From Neoroseomonas terrae (GTDB lineage Bacteria > Pseudomonadota > Alphaproteobacteria > Acetobacterales > Acetobacteraceae): 64,000 bases of DNA. The stretch spans positions 1 through 64,000 of the forward strand of contig NZ_JAAEDI010000019.1 in NCBI RefSeq assembly GCF_018129025.1. The letters are read 5' to 3'. The notes beneath the pieces were generated by a model. It did not search any database. It saw only the letters and a program-made list of their open reading frames with translations, and was not told the origin of the DNA. Positions 16,002 through 24,602 of this stretch are shown piece by piece; the first letter of the stretch is position 1; each line of letters opens with the position of its first letter. The position numbers were made by a program, and so were the translations under genes.

Positions 16002-18139
16002 GCCGCCACCCGCATCTGCTGGTTCCACAGCGCGCGGTAGTCCGTGCAGCGCTGCAGCAGTTCCCCGTGCCGCCCGACATCGACCACCCGGCCGCGATCC
16101 ATCACGAGGATGGCGTGGGCATCGACCAGGGTGGCAAGCCGGTGGGACACGATGAGAACCGTCCGCCCTTCCGCGATGCGGCGCAGGTTGCGCCGGACGA
16201 TGGCTTCGCTCTCCGGGTCGAGCGCGCTCGTCGCCTCGTCCAGGATCAGCAGTCGCGGCCGCGTGATCAGGGCGCGCGCGATCGCCAGGCGCTGGCGCTG
16301 CCCGCCCGAAAGATTCTGCCCGCCTTCCTCGATCTCGGTGTCGAAGCCGCGTGGCAGGCGTTCGATGAACTCGTCGGCGCCGGCCAGCCGCGCGGCCTCG
16401 GCGATCTCCTCCGGCCGCGCGTCCGGTCGGGGGGCCGCGATGTTCTGGCGCACCGTGCCGCGGAACAGGAAGTTCTCCTGCAGCACCACGCCGGTCGCAT
16501 GGCGCAGATGCGCGAGGTCGAATTCGCGGATGTCGTGCCCGTCGATCCGCAACACGCCCTCCTGGGCCGTGTGCAGGCCCTGGAGCAGCTTGGTCAGGGT
16601 AGACTTGCCCGACCCGCTGCGCCCGACGATGCCAAGCACGCCGCCGGCCGCGATCTGGAAGCTGACATCGTCCAGCGCCGGCGCCGCGGTGTTCGGGTAG
16701 CGGAAGCTGACGCCCTCGAAGGCCAGGGCGCCGTCGATCGGCGGGGTGATCCCCTGGCCACGGCCGGCGCGTTCCGGCTCCGCCCCCATCACCTCTCCGA
16801 GCATGCGCACGGACATGGCGACGTCCTGGTACTCATGCGCCATGCCGACGAGCTGCAGCAGCGGCCCGGAGACGCGCCCGGCCAGCATGTTGAACGCCAC
16901 CAACGCGCCGATGGTCATCTGACCGTCGAAGACGAGCAGCGCACCCAAGCCGACGATGGCGACCATCATCGACTTCTCGAGCAACCCGGTCGCGGATTGA
17001 GCGAGCGCCGAGACCTTCTCGACCTCATGCCGCATGCGTACCGCGCCGGCGGACCGCGCATCCCACACCTGCCGCTGCCGTGGCTCCATGGCGAGCGACT
17101 TCAGCGTGCGCATGCCGTGCACGCTCTCGACCAGCAGGGCCTGTCGCTCGCCCTCCGCCCGGTGCAGGGCGGCGAGGCGTCGCCGGAACGGCCCCGAGAC
17201 CGCGCCGATCACCAGTGCAGCCACCAGCGCGAAGCCGAGCACCACCAGTGCCAGCCGCGCGCTGTAAAGGAACAGGATCGGCAGGAAGACGAGCAATGTC
17301 ATGCTGTCGAGCAGGGTGAGGAACATCCGCCCCGTCAGGAATTCCCGCACCCGCCCGGCCTGTTGCAGGTGCCGCACCACGACGCCGGCGGGCATGCGCT
17401 CGAAGAAGTCGATCGGCAGCCGCAGCAAATGCGCGAAGGTGCGCGTCGTAATGCGGATATCGACGCGGTTCGTCGCGTAGATCAGCAGGTAGCGCCGCAG
17501 GAAGCCGAACACCGCGTCGAACACCAGCGCGAGCAGCACGCCGACCAGCAGGACCTGAAGGGTGGCGTAGCTCTGGTGCACCAGCACCTTGTCGATCACG
17601 ATCTGGAAGAAGATCGGCACCGACAGGCCGAGCAGGCAGAGGAACAGCGCGGCCAGCGCGACCTCCCCAAACAGCCGGCGTTCCCGGAACAGCTCCGGCA
17701 CGAACCAGGCGAGGCCGAAGCGCGGTGCCTCCTCCGCCAGCGCGGCGGGCGTGACGAGCAGCGCCTCGCCGGTGAAGCGCTCCTCGAAGCGGGATCGCGG
17801 CACGCGCAGCACCGTCTCGCCGGCCAGCGGGTCGCGCACCAGCGCGGCCTCCTCGTCCTCCTCCGCCGCGACGCCGAGCACCACCACCCAATTGTCGTTG
17901 TCGAGCCGGCCGAGCACCGGATGGGTCGGCGGCAACGCCCGCAAATCCGCCCATGACAGGGTCGTGTGTTCGAGGCGAAGCCCGATCTCGCCGCCCACGC
18001 GGATCATCATAGCAGCCGGGGTTTCTCCCTCGCCAAGCGTGTAATCACGGCGCAGCCGTTCAACCGAAAGATGCATGCCGTGATGGCGTGCGACATCGGC
18101 GAGGGATTCCAGTGACGTGATGCGTGGCGGGTCCGGCAT
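15998..18139 (-). CDS. Type I secretion ABC exporter with inactive C39-like domain
   Basis: A 713-residue exporter of the HlyB/LapB class. Residues about 1-130 form a C39 peptidase-like domain, but the catalytic Cys position is not Cys (SLESLADVARHHG) and the His motif is NWVVVLGV, so it should be a cargo-binding CLD rather than a protease. Six membrane helices follow (about 160-430). The ATPase domain has Walker A GRSGSGKST, signature [15 protein letters not shown], Walker B LLILDEATSALD and the H-loop SHRLATL. It is the first gene of a four-gene operon (exporter, adaptor, giant protein, 94-residue protein). No clear Shine-Dalgarno precedes the ATG. Confidence 0.93.
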   Translation of the reverse strand: MPDPPRITSLESLADVARHHGMHLSVERLRRDYTLGEGETPAAMMIRVGGEIGLRLEHTTLSWADLRALPPTHPVLGRLDNDNWVVVLGVAAEEDEEAALVRDPLAGETVLRVPRSRFEERFTGEALLVTPAALAEEAPRFGLAWFVPELFRERRLFGEVALAALFLCLLGLSVPIFFQIVIDKVLVHQSYATLQVLLVGVLLALVFDAVFGFLRRYLLIYATNRVDIRITTRTFAHLLRLPIDFFERMPAGVVVRHLQQAGRVREFLTGRMFLTLLDSMTLLVFLPILFLYSARLALVVLGFALVAALVIGAVSGPFRRRLAALHRAEGERQALLVESVHGMRTLKSLAMEPRQRQVWDARSAGAVRMRHEVEKVSALAQSATGLLEKSMMVAIVGLGALLVFDGQMTIGALVAFNMLAGRVSGPLLQLVGMAHEYQDVAMSVRMLGEVMGAEPERAGRGQGITPPIDGALAFEGVSFRYPNTAAPALDDVSFQIAAGGVLGIVGRSGSGKSTLTKLLQGLHTAQEGVLRIDGHDIREFDLAHLRHATGVVLQENFLFRGTVRQNIAAPRPDARPEEIAEAARLAGADEFIERLPRGFDTEIEEGGQNLSGGQRQRLAIARALITRPRLLILDEATSALDPESEAIVRRNLRRIAEGRTVLIVSHRLATLVDAHAILVMDRGRVVDVGRHGELLQRCTDYRALWNQQMRVAA

Positions 18140-18261
18140 GGTATTATGCGATTCTTTACACTTCTTCTGTTGCGTTTCACGGTAATGGATATGTATTGCT
18201 TGAAACGGTTCGTGACTGCAAACCGAATCATAGGCGCGTGTGCGAGAAGTGATATCGTTAC
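18140..18261. promoter_or_regulatory. Divergent AT-richer control region (type I secretion operon / COG0523 gene)
   Basis: This 122-nt gap is markedly less GC-rich than the flanking genes and must hold promoters for both the minus-strand secretion operon and the plus-strand GTPase. It contains an imperfect inverted repeat CGGTT-10-AACCG near 18206-18225. A second imperfect repeat (ATATCGTT ... AACGAATAT) runs from about 18252 into the start of the GTPase gene. I could not assign -35/-10 boxes with confidence. Confidence 0.5.
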
Positions 18262-19461
18262 GTGTATAGAAACGAATATGCCCCCCGCCGCCTCCCGGTG
18301 ACCGTGCTGTCCGGCTTCCTCGGCGCGGGGAAGACGACGGTGCTGCGCCATCTGCTCGACAACGCCGGCGGTCGGCGCCTCGCCGTCCTGGTCAATGACA
18401 TGGCGGAGACCAACATCGATGCGGCGCTGCTCGATGCCGGCGGGGCCGCGGGGCGCGGCAGTGGCGACATGGTCGAGCTGACCAATGGCTGCATCTGCTG
18501 CACCCTGCGCGAGGAGCTGATTGCCGAGGTCGCGGCACTCGCCCGCTCCGGCCGCTTCGATGCGCTGGTGATCGAGAGCACCGGCATCAGCGAACCGATG
18601 CCCGTCGCCGCAGGCTTCGAATTGCCGCTGCCGTCCGGCGACGCGCTGGCGGATATCGCGCGGCTCGACACCATGGTCACTGTCGTCGATGCGGACGCGT
18701 TCCTGCGCGACTATTGCAGCCGCGACAGCCTCGCCGATCGCAGGCTGGGCAACGGCGCGGCGGATGGGCGCCATCTTGTCGATCTGCTGACCGACCAGGT
18801 GGAGTTCGCGGACGTCATCCTGCTGAACAAGGCGGACCTCATCCCGCCGGAGGCGCTGCGCCGCCTTGCCGCGCTGATCGCCGCGCTGAACCCGCCCGCC
18901 ATGATCATCCCCTGCGTCGGCGGGGCGGTGCCGCCGGCATCCCTGATCGGCACCGGCCGCTTCGACGCCGCGCGCGCCCGCGCCGCGGCCGGCTGGCAGC
19001 GCGCGCTGGCCGGCGAGCACCCGCCGGAGAGCGAGGAATTCGCGATCGCCTCCTTCGTCTGGCGTGCTCGCCGGCCGTTGCATCCGGCCCGCATCGCCGC
19101 GGTGCTGCGCGCGCCGCTGCCCGGCGTGCTCCGCGCCAAGGGCGTGCTGTGGCTGGCGAACCGCCACGATTGGGCGGCGCAGTGGCATCTGGCCGGCGGC
19201 CAGCGTCGCCTGACCCCCGCCGGCCCCTGGTGGGCCGCGCGGCCCCGCGCAACCTGGCCCCAAGGCGACGCCTGGCGCCGATGGTTCGGCGGTCAGTGGC
19301 AGGAGCCGTGGGGCGACCGGCGACAGGAGATGGTCTTCATCGGCCAGGCCATGCCGCGGGCGGAGATCGTCGCCGCCCTCGACCGCTGCCTGATGACCGA
19401 CCACGAGATGGTCACAGGCCCGGCAGGTTGGCGCGACCTCCCCGATCCGTTCCTGGCGTGA
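18262..19461 (+). CDS. COG0523 / G3E-family GTPase, putative metal chaperone
   Basis: A 399-residue P-loop GTPase of the ZigA/YjiA/CobW class, which delivers zinc or cobalt to client metalloenzymes, often under zinc limitation. Seen: Walker A GFLGAGKT near residues 17-24, the family CxCC metal motif in NGCICCTL near residues 75-82, the ESTGIS loop, and NKADL near residue 190. The C-terminal domain has the RAKGVLWLANR strand typical of the CobW C-terminal domain. The His-rich linker found in some members is absent. The start is a GTG with a weak, distant Shine-Dalgarno; GTG 18298 is the only other in-frame choice and would remove the N-terminal tail. Confidence 0.88.
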   Translation: MYRNEYAPRRLPVTVLSGFLGAGKTTVLRHLLDNAGGRRLAVLVNDMAETNIDAALLDAGGAAGRGSGDMVELTNGCICCTLREELIAEVAALARSGRFDALVIESTGISEPMPVAAGFELPLPSGDALADIARLDTMVTVVDADAFLRDYCSRDSLADRRLGNGAADGRHLVDLLTDQVEFADVILLNKADLIPPEALRRLAALIAALNPPAMIIPCVGGAVPPASLIGTGRFDAARARAAAGWQRALAGEHPPESEEFAIASFVWRARRPLHPARIAAVLRAPLPGVLRAKGVLWLANRHDWAAQWHLAGGQRRLTPAGPWWAARPRATWPQGDAWRRWFGGQWQEPWGDRRQEMVFIGQAMPRAEIVAALDRCLMTDHEMVTGPAGWRDLPDPFLA

Positions 19462-19541
19462 GCCCCGCGGCGGGTGGACGCCATCGCTGGTCCGTGCCTT
19501 GCTTGACCCGGGAGATGAGATGACCCGGGGGCCGATGGCCG

Positions 19542-20597
19542 ATGAGCCAGGCGTTGTTGCAACTCGACGAGGTGGTGAAGCGATTCCCGGTCCGCGACAC
19601 GCTGGGCCGCCGCGCCGGCGCCGTGCATGCGGTGGACGGCGTCTCCCTCGCCGTTGAGGAAGGCGAGACCCTCGCCATCGTTGGGGAGTCCGGCTGCGGC
19701 AAGTCCACCCTGGGCCGCCTGATGCTCAACCTGATCAGCCCGGACAGCGGCACCGTCCGTTTCGGCGGGGAGGATCTGGCGCGGCTCTCGGCCGGCGCGC
19801 TTCGCGCCCGGCGGCGCCACATGCAACTCATCTTCCAGGACCCCTTCGCCAGCCTCGATCCGCGCATGACGGTCGAACAGGCGGTGGCGGAGCCGCTCCG
19901 CCTCCACGGCATCGTCCCGCGCAGCCAGGAACGCGCGCGCGTGGCGGACCTGCTGTCCCGCGTCGGGCTGCGGCCGGAACTCGCGCGCCGCTGGCCGCAT
20001 GAGTTCTCCGGCGGTCAGCGCCAGCGCATCGCCATCGCGCGCGCGCTCGCCTCCCAGCCGAAGCTGATCGTGGGGGATGAGCCTGTCAGCGCGCTCGACG
20101 TCAGCGTGCAGGCCCAGGTGGTGAACCTGCTGTCGGACCTGATCCGCGACCTCGGCCTGACCTTCGTGCTGATCAGCCACGACCTGGGCGTCGTGCGCCA
20201 TGTCGCCGACCGCGTCGCCGTGATGTATCTCGGCCGCATCGTCGAACAGGGGCCGGCCGAGGACGTGCTGACCGATCCCCGGCACCCCTACACCCGCGCG
20301 CTGCTTGCCGCCGTGCCGGGCCACGGGACCAAGGCACCGCCGATCGAGGGGGACGTGCCGTCGCCGATCTCCCCGCCGCCCGGCTGCCGTTTCCACACGC
20401 GCTGCCCCTTCGTCGAGGATCGCTGCCGCGTGACTGTGCCGTTGCTATCCGCAGCGCCGCACGCCGTCGCCTGTCACCTCGATGGCCGCCTGCCGCCGCC
20501 GGCGCCGCGCCCCGGCCGCCTTGCGGGTGGCGAAAGGCTGCGTCGCCTGCAATCCTTCTTCCGGGCCCCGAGCCCACAACCGGGAGTGCCTCAATGA
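19542..20597 (+). CDS. Oligopeptide/dipeptide-type ABC transporter ATP-binding protein (DppF/OppF-like)
   Basis: A 351-residue cytoplasmic ATPase that powers peptide uptake. Motifs: Walker A GESGCGKST near residue 48, signature [14 protein letters not shown] near 154, Walker [13 protein letters not shown] near 176, and the C-terminal oligopeptide-ABC extension with paired Cys (FHTRCPF ... EDRC). It is the first gene of an operon with a substrate-binding protein and two permeases. No DppD-type partner lies beside it, which is unusual. Its stop overlaps the next ATG by 4 nt. In-frame upstream starts are blocked by a stop, so ATG 19542 is firm. Confidence 0.92.
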   Translation: MSQALLQLDEVVKRFPVRDTLGRRAGAVHAVDGVSLAVEEGETLAIVGESGCGKSTLGRLMLNLISPDSGTVRFGGEDLARLSAGALRARRRHMQLIFQDPFASLDPRMTVEQAVAEPLRLHGIVPRSQERARVADLLSRVGLRPELARRWPHEFSGGQRQRIAIARALASQPKLIVGDEPVSALDVSVQAQVVNLLSDLIRDLGLTFVLISHDLGVVRHVADRVAVMYLGRIVEQGPAEDVLTDPRHPYTRALLAAVPGHGTKAPPIEGDVPSPISPPPGCRFHTRCPFVEDRCRVTVPLLSAAPHAVACHLDGRLPPPAPRPGRLAGGERLRRLQSFFRAPSPQPGVPQ

Positions 20598-22102
20598 AGA
20601 ACACGATCCGCGCCGCGCTGGCCGCCGCCGCGTTGCTGGTTCCCGCTGTCGTGCAGGCCCAGAACCTGCGCATCGGCCTGCGCGAGGACCCCGACATCCT
20701 CGATCCGACCCTGTCGCGCACCTATGTCGGGCGCATCGTCTACATGGCGCTGTGCGACAAGCTGTTCGACATCAACGAGCGGCTCGAACCCGTTCCCCAG
20801 CTCGCCACCGGCTTCCGCTGGGAGAACCCGACGACGCTGATCGTCACCCTGCGGCCCAATGTGCGCTTCCATGACGGGGAAGCGATGGACGCCGAGGCGG
20901 TCCGATACTCCATCAACCGCCACCTGACCATGCAGGGCAGCTTCCGCCGCAGCGAGATCTCCGAGGTGGATCGCGTCGAGGTCGTCGATCCGCTGACCGT
21001 GCGCTTCGTGCTGAAGACGCCTTCGGCCTCCTTCATCTCAGCGCTGACCGACCGCGCGGGCATGATCGTCAGCCCTCGCGCCGCGGAGGCCGCCGGCCGC
21101 GACTTCGGCGCCCGCCCGGTCTGCGCCGGCCCGTTCCGCTTCGTCGAGCGCGTCGCGCAGGAACGCATCGTCGTCGAACGGTTCCCCGAATACTGGGACG
21201 CGGCGAACATCCACTTCAACCGCGTCACCTACCTGCCGATCCCGGACAACACGGTGCGCCTCGCCAACCTGCAATCCGGCGCGGTGGAGTTCGTCGAGCG
21301 GATGGAGCCCGACGACATGACCACCATCAGCCGCAACCGCAACCTGCGGGCCGTTGCGGTGGATGAGCTCGGCTACCAGTCGCTCGCGATCAACGTCGGC
21401 AACGGCGAACGCGCGAACACGCCGCTCGGCCGCGATCCGCGGGTGCGCCAGGCGCTGGAACTTGCGATCGACCGCGCCGCCATCAACCAGGTGGTCTATG
21501 AGGGGATGTACACGCCGACCCGGCAGCCTTTCCCGCCGGCCAACCCCTTCCACGTCCGCGCCTTCGCACCCACCGAACGCAACGTCGACCGCGCCCGCGC
21601 CCTGCTGCGGGAGGCCGGGGTGACGACGCCCTTCCCGGTGGAGCTGACGGTGCCGAATAACCCGGACCTGCGCCAGGTCGGGGAGGTGATCCAGGCCATG
21701 GCCGCCGAGGCCGGCTTCCAGATCACCCTGCGGGCCATGGAGTTCGCCTCCTCCCTCCAGGCCGCGACGCGCGGGGAGTTCCAGACCTACCTCGTCGGCT
21801 GGTCCGGCCGCGTCGATCCGGACGGCAACATCTACACCTTCACCCGCACCGGCGGCGGGCAGAATGACGGCCGATACTCCAACCCGGAGGTCGATCGCCT
21901 GCTCGATGCCGCGCGCGTCGAACTGGACGTCGACGAGCGGAAGGAGTTGTACGCCCAGGCCCTGCGCCTCGCCTTCGGGCAGGACATCGGCCGCATCTAC
22001 CTGTGGCACCGGAAGAACATCATGGCGCACACCGCGCGGCTGTCCGGCTACCGGCCGATTTCGGACGGCATGATCCGGCTGCAGGGCATGCGGCTGCAGT
22101 AA
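20594..22102 (+). CDS. Peptide/nickel-type ABC transporter substrate-binding protein (SBP family 5)
   Basis: A 502-residue periplasmic binding protein that captures peptide-like ligands for the adjacent permeases. A Sec signal peptide (MKNTIRAALAAAALLVPAVV, cleavage after VQAQ) is followed by family-5 hallmarks: LREDPDILDPTLSRTYVG, LRPNVRFHDGEAMDAEAVRYS, the RQALELAIDRAAINQ helix and the PLGRDPRVR segment. The ATG overlaps the ATPase stop by 4 nt, and the stop is followed immediately by the permease GTG. Ligand cannot be deduced. Confidence 0.92.
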   Translation: MKNTIRAALAAAALLVPAVVQAQNLRIGLREDPDILDPTLSRTYVGRIVYMALCDKLFDINERLEPVPQLATGFRWENPTTLIVTLRPNVRFHDGEAMDAEAVRYSINRHLTMQGSFRRSEISEVDRVEVVDPLTVRFVLKTPSASFISALTDRAGMIVSPRAAEAAGRDFGARPVCAGPFRFVERVAQERIVVERFPEYWDAANIHFNRVTYLPIPDNTVRLANLQSGAVEFVERMEPDDMTTISRNRNLRAVAVDELGYQSLAINVGNGERANTPLGRDPRVRQALELAIDRAAINQVVYEGMYTPTRQPFPPANPFHVRAFAPTERNVDRARALLREAGVTTPFPVELTVPNNPDLRQVGEVIQAMAAEAGFQITLRAMEFASSLQAATRGEFQTYLVGWSGRVDPDGNIYTFTRTGGGQNDGRYSNPEVDRLLDAARVELDVDERKELYAQALRLAFGQDIGRIYLWHRKNIMAHTARLSGYRPISDGMIRLQGMRLQ

Positions 22103-23050
22103 GTGGGCATCTGGCTGCTGCGCAGGGTGGGGCAGATCGTCCCCACCCTGCTGATCCTGTCCTTCCTGATCTTCGGGCTGCAGCAGCTGATGCCCGGCGA
22201 CCCGGCTATCATCCTGGCCGGGGAGGAACGCGGCGACCCGGCCGTGCTCGCCCAGATCCGCGCCGAACTCGGGCTCGACCGCCCGGTCTGGCAGCAATAC
22301 CTGATCTGGATCGGCAAGGTGCTGACCGGCGACTTCGGCTTCTCCTGGCGCATCCGCGTGCCGGTGTCGGAACTGATCCTGACGAAGCTGCCGGTCACAT
22401 TTCAGCTCGCCACCATGGCCTTCATCATCGCCATCCTGATCGGCGTACCGCTCGGCATCGTCTCGGCGATCCGCAAGGACACGCCGGCCGACTGGGCGGC
22501 GAACGGCACTGCGCTGTTCGGCATCTCCACGCCGAATTTCTGGCTTGGCATCATGATGATCCTGCTGTTCAGCGTGGAGCTCGGCTGGCTGCCGCCCTCG
22601 GGCTACGTGCCGTTCTTCGAGGACCCGGTGCAGTCCCTCGCCACCACCATCATGCCGGCCTTCGTGCTCGGCACGAACGTCGCGGGCGTGCTGATGCGCC
22701 ATACCCGCGCGGCGATGCTGACCGCACTCTCTCAGGACTATGTCCGCACCGCGCGCGCCAAGGGTCTGGCGGAGCGCGTCGTCGTCTGGAAGCACGCGCT
22801 GCGCAACGCGCTGATCCCCGTCGTCACGCTAGGCGCCATCGAATTCGGCCGGCTGCTCGCCGGCGCGGTGCTGACGGAACAGATCTTCACCATCCCGGGC
22901 TTCGGCAAGCTGATCGTCGATGCGGTGTTCAACCGCGACTATCCGGTCGTGCAGGGGGTGGTGATGGCGACGGCGCTGATCTTCGTCCTGCTCTCCCTGC
23001 TGACGGACATGCTGTACATGGCCATCAACCCGCGTCTGAGGCAGGCATGA
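22103..23050 (+). CDS. Peptide-type ABC transporter permease (DppB-like)
   Basis: A 315-residue inner-membrane permease with about six helices. It starts at a GTG directly abutting the preceding TAA (VGIWLLRRVGQIVPTLLILSF). The family features are the PGDPA loop after helix 1 (LMPGDPAIILAG) and the EAA cytoplasmic loop (RTARAKGLAERVVVWKHALRNA), which contacts the ATPase. The C-terminus ends LYMAINPRLRQA. Its stop overlaps by 4 nt the ATG of an unrelated membrane protein rather than the partner permease. Confidence 0.92.
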   Translation: MGIWLLRRVGQIVPTLLILSFLIFGLQQLMPGDPAIILAGEERGDPAVLAQIRAELGLDRPVWQQYLIWIGKVLTGDFGFSWRIRVPVSELILTKLPVTFQLATMAFIIAILIGVPLGIVSAIRKDTPADWAANGTALFGISTPNFWLGIMMILLFSVELGWLPPSGYVPFFEDPVQSLATTIMPAFVLGTNVAGVLMRHTRAAMLTALSQDYVRTARAKGLAERVVVWKHALRNALIPVVTLGAIEFGRLLAGAVLTEQIFTIPGFGKLIVDAVFNRDYPVVQGVVMATALIFVLLSLLTDMLYMAINPRLRQA

Positions 23051-23724
23051 GCTCAGCGATGGGCCATCTCGCACCGGGGGAGGGGACGGAAGAGGATCTC
23101 ATCACCTGGCGGGTGCCGCCCGGCTCCTGCCCGAGCTTCGCGCTGGACACCACGATGGCGCTACGTCGGCACGGGGTGCGCGGCGAGCGCGTCGTCGTCG
23201 TGCTGCTGAAGGATGCGATCGGTCTGTTGGGCAATGAGGGCCGCGACAGCATGATTCCGCTCGCCCGTGTGGTGGGGCTTCGGGTCGGCGTGCTCCATGT
23301 GCAGCGCCGCGACGAACCCCAGCTGCGGCTGTTCCTCCGCGATCCCGCCGAGACCTTCCTGCTGCGCCCGTTGCCCGACGCTTCCGACGCGGTGGCGAAG
23401 GGGTTCGGCTATGCCGGCTTCGTGCGGGGGCTGGCCGCCCGGCTCGCAGCATGCGGCCGGCAGGACGGCATCGCGACGGGATCGGGCTGGGGGTGGGCAA
23501 TCCTCTCCTGTGCCGTAGCCGGGGGCATGGCCGCCACCATGATCACGGTCTGCCTCGTCACCATGCTATCGCCGGAGCAGGGGGGCGATCGCTGGATCGC
23601 GCCCCTGGTCACGGGGGGCCTGGCGATCTGGCTAAGCTGGCTCGCCTTCCGCTGGTGGGCAGCGCATTGGCCGCGGCGCATCCGCCGGATGGCCGACCTC
23701 GAACGCGGGCTGCCGCGGCCATGA
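23047..23724 (+). CDS. Unknown membrane protein with PH-like N-terminal region, inserted between permease genes
   Basis: A 225-residue protein starting at ATG 23047 and overlapping both neighbours by 4 nt (ATGA at each end), so it is translationally coupled inside the transporter operon. Residues about 15-105 look like a bacterial PH-like beta domain (RVVVVLLKDAIGLLG, then IPLARVVGLRVGVLHV and LRLFLRD). Two membrane helices follow (AILSCAVAGGMAATMITVCL near 155-177 and PLVTGGLAIWLSWLAF near 188-205), and a basic tail ends the protein. It is not a transporter subunit of any class I know. It may modulate the transporter or be a passenger. The PH-like reading is inference from pattern. Confidence 0.7.
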   Translation: MSSAMGHLAPGEGTEEDLITWRVPPGSCPSFALDTTMALRRHGVRGERVVVVLLKDAIGLLGNEGRDSMIPLARVVGLRVGVLHVQRRDEPQLRLFLRDPAETFLLRPLPDASDAVAKGFGYAGFVRGLAARLAACGRQDGIATGSGWGWAILSCAVAGGMAATMITVCLVTMLSPEQGGDRWIAPLVTGGLAIWLSWLAFRWWAAHWPRRIRRMADLERGLPRP

Positions 23725-24602
23725 GCGCCACATCCCCCGCCGTCGCGACCGCAGCCGGGGAGAGCCCAGGCCGTCGCGCCCTTCGCCGCTTCCTGCGCCA
23801 CCGCCTGGCCGTCTTCGGCCTGGTCATCGTCGTCGCCTTCATCCTGGTCGCGATCCTCGCCCCGGTGATCGCGCCCTATGACCCGCTCCAGACCTCCTGG
23901 TCGCGCATCCGTCGGCCGCCGTCCTGGGAGTTCTGGATGGGCACGGACGAGAACGGTCGGGACGTCCTCTCCCGTGTCATCTGGGGTGCGCGGGCGTCGC
24001 TCATGGCCGGCGTCGTCTCGGTACTCGGTGCGCTGGTGATTGGCGTGCCGCTCGGCCTGCTGGCCGGACTCGCCGGCGGATGGGTGGACGCCATCATCTC
24101 CCGCATCGCGGATGCGATGCTGTCCGTGCCGTTCCTGATTCTCGCCATCGCGCTCGCCGCCTTCCTCGGCCCGGCGCTCGAGAACGCGATGCTCGCCATC
24201 GCAATCACTGCGAGTCCCGTCTTCGTGCGCCTCTCGCGTGGCATGACGCTCGACGCGAAATCCACCGACTGGATCGAGGCCTCCCGCGCCCTCGGCAACC
24301 CGCCCTGGCGCACCGCCTTCGTGCATGTCCTCCCCAATATCATTCCCCCGCTGCTGGTGCAGGCGACGCTGGCCATCGCCGAGGCGATCATCGCCGAGGC
24401 CGCGCTCTCCTTCCTCGGCCTCGGCCAGCAGCCGCCCGACCCGTCCTGGGGGTCGATGCTGAACTCGTCCCAGCGTTTCCTCACCCAGGCACCCTGGCTG
24501 TCGATCTTTCCCGGGGTTACCATCATGGTCGTTGTCCTGGCCTTCAACCTGATGGGCGACGGGTTGCGCGACGCGCTCGACCCCCGCTCCGAGAAATCAT
24601 GA
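23721..24602 (+). CDS. Peptide-type ABC transporter permease (DppC-like)
   Basis: A 293-residue inner-membrane permease, the partner of the DppB-like protein two genes upstream. A basic N-terminal stretch (GRRALRRFLRHRLAV) leads into helix 1. The periplasmic loop has the typical FWMGTDENGRDVLSRVIWGAR motif, and the EAA loop is near SRALGNPPWRTAFVHVLPN. The C-terminus MGDGLRDALDPR is diagnostic of DppC. ATG 23721 overlaps the preceding stop by 4 nt, and its own stop overlaps the phosphatase ATG by 4 nt. Confidence 0.92.
   Translation: MSATSPAVATAAGESPGRRALRRFLRHRLAVFGLVIVVAFILVAILAPVIAPYDPLQTSWSRIRRPPSWEFWMGTDENGRDVLSRVIWGARASLMAGVVSVLGALVIGVPLGLLAGLAGGWVDAIISRIADAMLSVPFLILAIALAAFLGPALENAMLAIAITASPVFVRLSRGMTLDAKSTDWIEASRALGNPPWRTAFVHVLPNIIPPLLVQATLAIAEAIIAEAALSFLGLGQQPPDPSWGSMLNSSQRFLTQAPWLSIFPGVTIMVVVLAFNLMGDGLRDALDPRSEKS

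Noticed and set aside
16067..17956. Plus-strand open frame of 629 codons over the ABC exporter
   Set aside because: The exporter on the minus strand has all ABC motifs; this frame is its complement and shows none.
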